DNA from: an unicellular cyanobacterium SU2 | GTDB taxonomy: Bacteria > Cyanobacteriota > Cyanobacteriia > Cyanobacteriales > Microcystaceae | Assembly (NCBI GenBank): GCA_002110465.1 | Contig: NEED01000049.1 | Coordinates: forward strand, 351,453-415,452 | Length of the DNA: 64,000 nucleotides | Reading direction: 5' to 3' | Shown here: positions 63,318 to 64,000 of the stretch, piece after piece | Layout of the letters: the number at the start of each line of letters is the position of its first letter | How positions within the stretch are numbered: position 1 is the stretch's first letter | The notes under the pieces: generated by a model | The model's input: the letters and a program-made list of their open reading frames with translations, nothing else | What the model was told of the DNA's origin: nothing | The model's database searches: none | Translations under genes and position numbers: made by a program

Positions 63318-64000
63318 ATGAGAGAAACAATTTCAACAGCGATGCCTCCTTGCTTCGATAGATGGTGTAAACGTTTTGATGATATTTTCAAGACAAAAGC
63401 TCAAAGGAAGGAGTTTAGACACTATTTGGGAGGATTATTGGGGGAAAGTGAAAGAAAAAACTTATCTCAAATATCAGAGGACACTGTAGATGTGTCTTAC
63501 CATAGTTTGCGTCATTTCTTAGTTAGAGCATCTTGGCCAGAACAGAGGATTAATGACCGACGTTTAGAGGTGATGAAAAGCTGTCGCCAAACAAAACCAT
63601 CTACAGGGTTTTCTTTGATTATTGATGATTCTGGACATAGGAAAAGTGGGTGCTTGCTCCGTCCTATACGCTGAGGGAACCTCAGCGCGGGCGGTGCGCA
63701 ATTTTACCGATGGCGTGGGACGGCAGTATATTGGAGAAATTGGGAAAACGGATAATGGAATAGTTGTTGTAACAAGCCATTTATATGATGGAACAAAAAG
63801 TCTCCCATTAGATATAGAATTATATCAACACGCCAACTCATTACCAGAAGGAAAGAAAGACCCAGATTTTCTAAAAAAACCAGAGATAGCATTAAACTTA
63901 ATAGACAAAACTTTAAAGAGAAAGTATCGACCAGGAATTGTTATTATTGATTCAGGCTATGGAAACAACACATCATTTTTAAAAGAGTTAGAAAGTAAAA
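63318..64000 (+). pseudogene. IS701-family transposase, interrupted (runs off window)
   Basis: The frame starts with ATG at 63318 (MRETISTAMPPCFDRWCKRF). It continues with the IS701-like N-terminal half (LGGLLGESERKNLSQISEDT, VSYHSLRHFLVRASWPEQ) and the first DDE-region block LIIDDSGHRKSG. It then runs into a stop within a 49-bp insertion. After the insertion a different frame resumes the family sequence: NFTDGVGRQYIGEIGKTDNG, VVVTSHLYDGTKSLPLDIEL and IVIIDSGYGNN with the next acidic residue, to the window end. This copy cannot make a full transposase from one frame. The IS left end could not be defined. Confidence 0.85.
63651..63699. repeat. 49-bp palindromic insertion inside the transposase gene
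   Basis: Between the KSG and NFTDGVG codons of the transposase lies a GC-rich insert of about 49 bases. Its centre is a hairpin CGCTGAGG-GAA-CCTCAGCG, flanked by partly complementary arms (CTCCGTCC/GGGCGG). It has a TGA in the first frame and shifts the reading frame by one. Its base composition differs strongly from the AT-rich surroundings, which points to a small mobile palindromic element. Confidence 0.75.

Noticed and set aside
63704..63892. 62-codon minus-strand frame in the transposase region
   Set aside because: It is antisense to the resumed IS701 reading frame, which matches the family.

Overview
The window looks like the chromosome of a unicellular, Crocosphaera/Cyanothece/Rippkaea-type cyanobacterium. 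The evidence is the many GCGATCGC (HIP1) octamers inside genes, AT-rich composition, arrays of heptanucleotide repeats, and cyanobacterium-restricted families: a pix phototaxis cluster with cyanobacteriochrome GAF domains, a CRR6-type NDH-1 assembly factor, DUF3110, a DUF3747-SLH protein and a CrhR-type RNA helicase. Assignments rest on motifs and gene order read by eye; no database search was run.

Layout. 1-4.9 kb: end of a cation diffusion facilitator gene, a DUF3110 gene followed by murQ, a DUF952 gene, a PAS histidine kinase, and a ribbon-helix-helix/PIN toxin-antitoxin pair. 4.9-9.6 kb: a CheR-like methyltransferase with PAS domains and a 14-residue repeat coiled coil, then a NERD nuclease/SF1 helicase/pentapeptide-repeat fusion whose stop codon lies in a heptamer array. 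9.9-18.6 kb: glgC, an SLH surface protein, a DUF255 thioredoxin-like protein, tRNA-Cys, a small secreted protein and an RND efflux pump. 18.6-31 kb: one minus-strand block, pixG-pixH-pixI-pixJ1-pixJ2-pixL plus an extra CheW-like gene, in the gene order known from Synechocystis sll0038-sll0043. Both MCPs carry a DXCF cyanobacteriochrome GAF, so this block is predicted to sense light and steer type IV pilus motility.

31-47.4 kb: a decayed group II intron, the rimO-crhR pair, a zinc alcohol dehydrogenase, a metallophosphoesterase, a LuxR-type response regulator divergent from a MASE1-GAF histidine kinase, a ribF-moxR-dihaem cytochrome run, an M48 peptidase and another histidine kinase. 47.5-51.6 kb: housekeeping block rplS, tRNA-Trp, secE-nusG-rplK-rplA-L10 leader-rplJ-rplL ending at a terminator. 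Just beyond it lie two gene fragments (DUF5615 and the tail of a type ISP restriction enzyme).

52.4-64 kb: accA, an SDR oxidoreductase, folE, a small membrane protein, an ITPase-family pyrophosphatase, malQ, csaB, a CRR6 gene, and a membrane polyferredoxin fused to calmodulin-like EF hands. The window ends inside an IS701-like transposase gene broken by a 49-bp palindromic insertion. glgC and malQ cover glycogen synthesis and turnover. csaB (polymer pyruvylation) and the SLH protein may work together in surface-layer anchoring. The most unusual items are the EF-hand polyferredoxin, the NERD-helicase-pentapeptide fusion, the doubled DXCF photoreceptors, and dispersed repeats that supply stop codons or disrupt genes.
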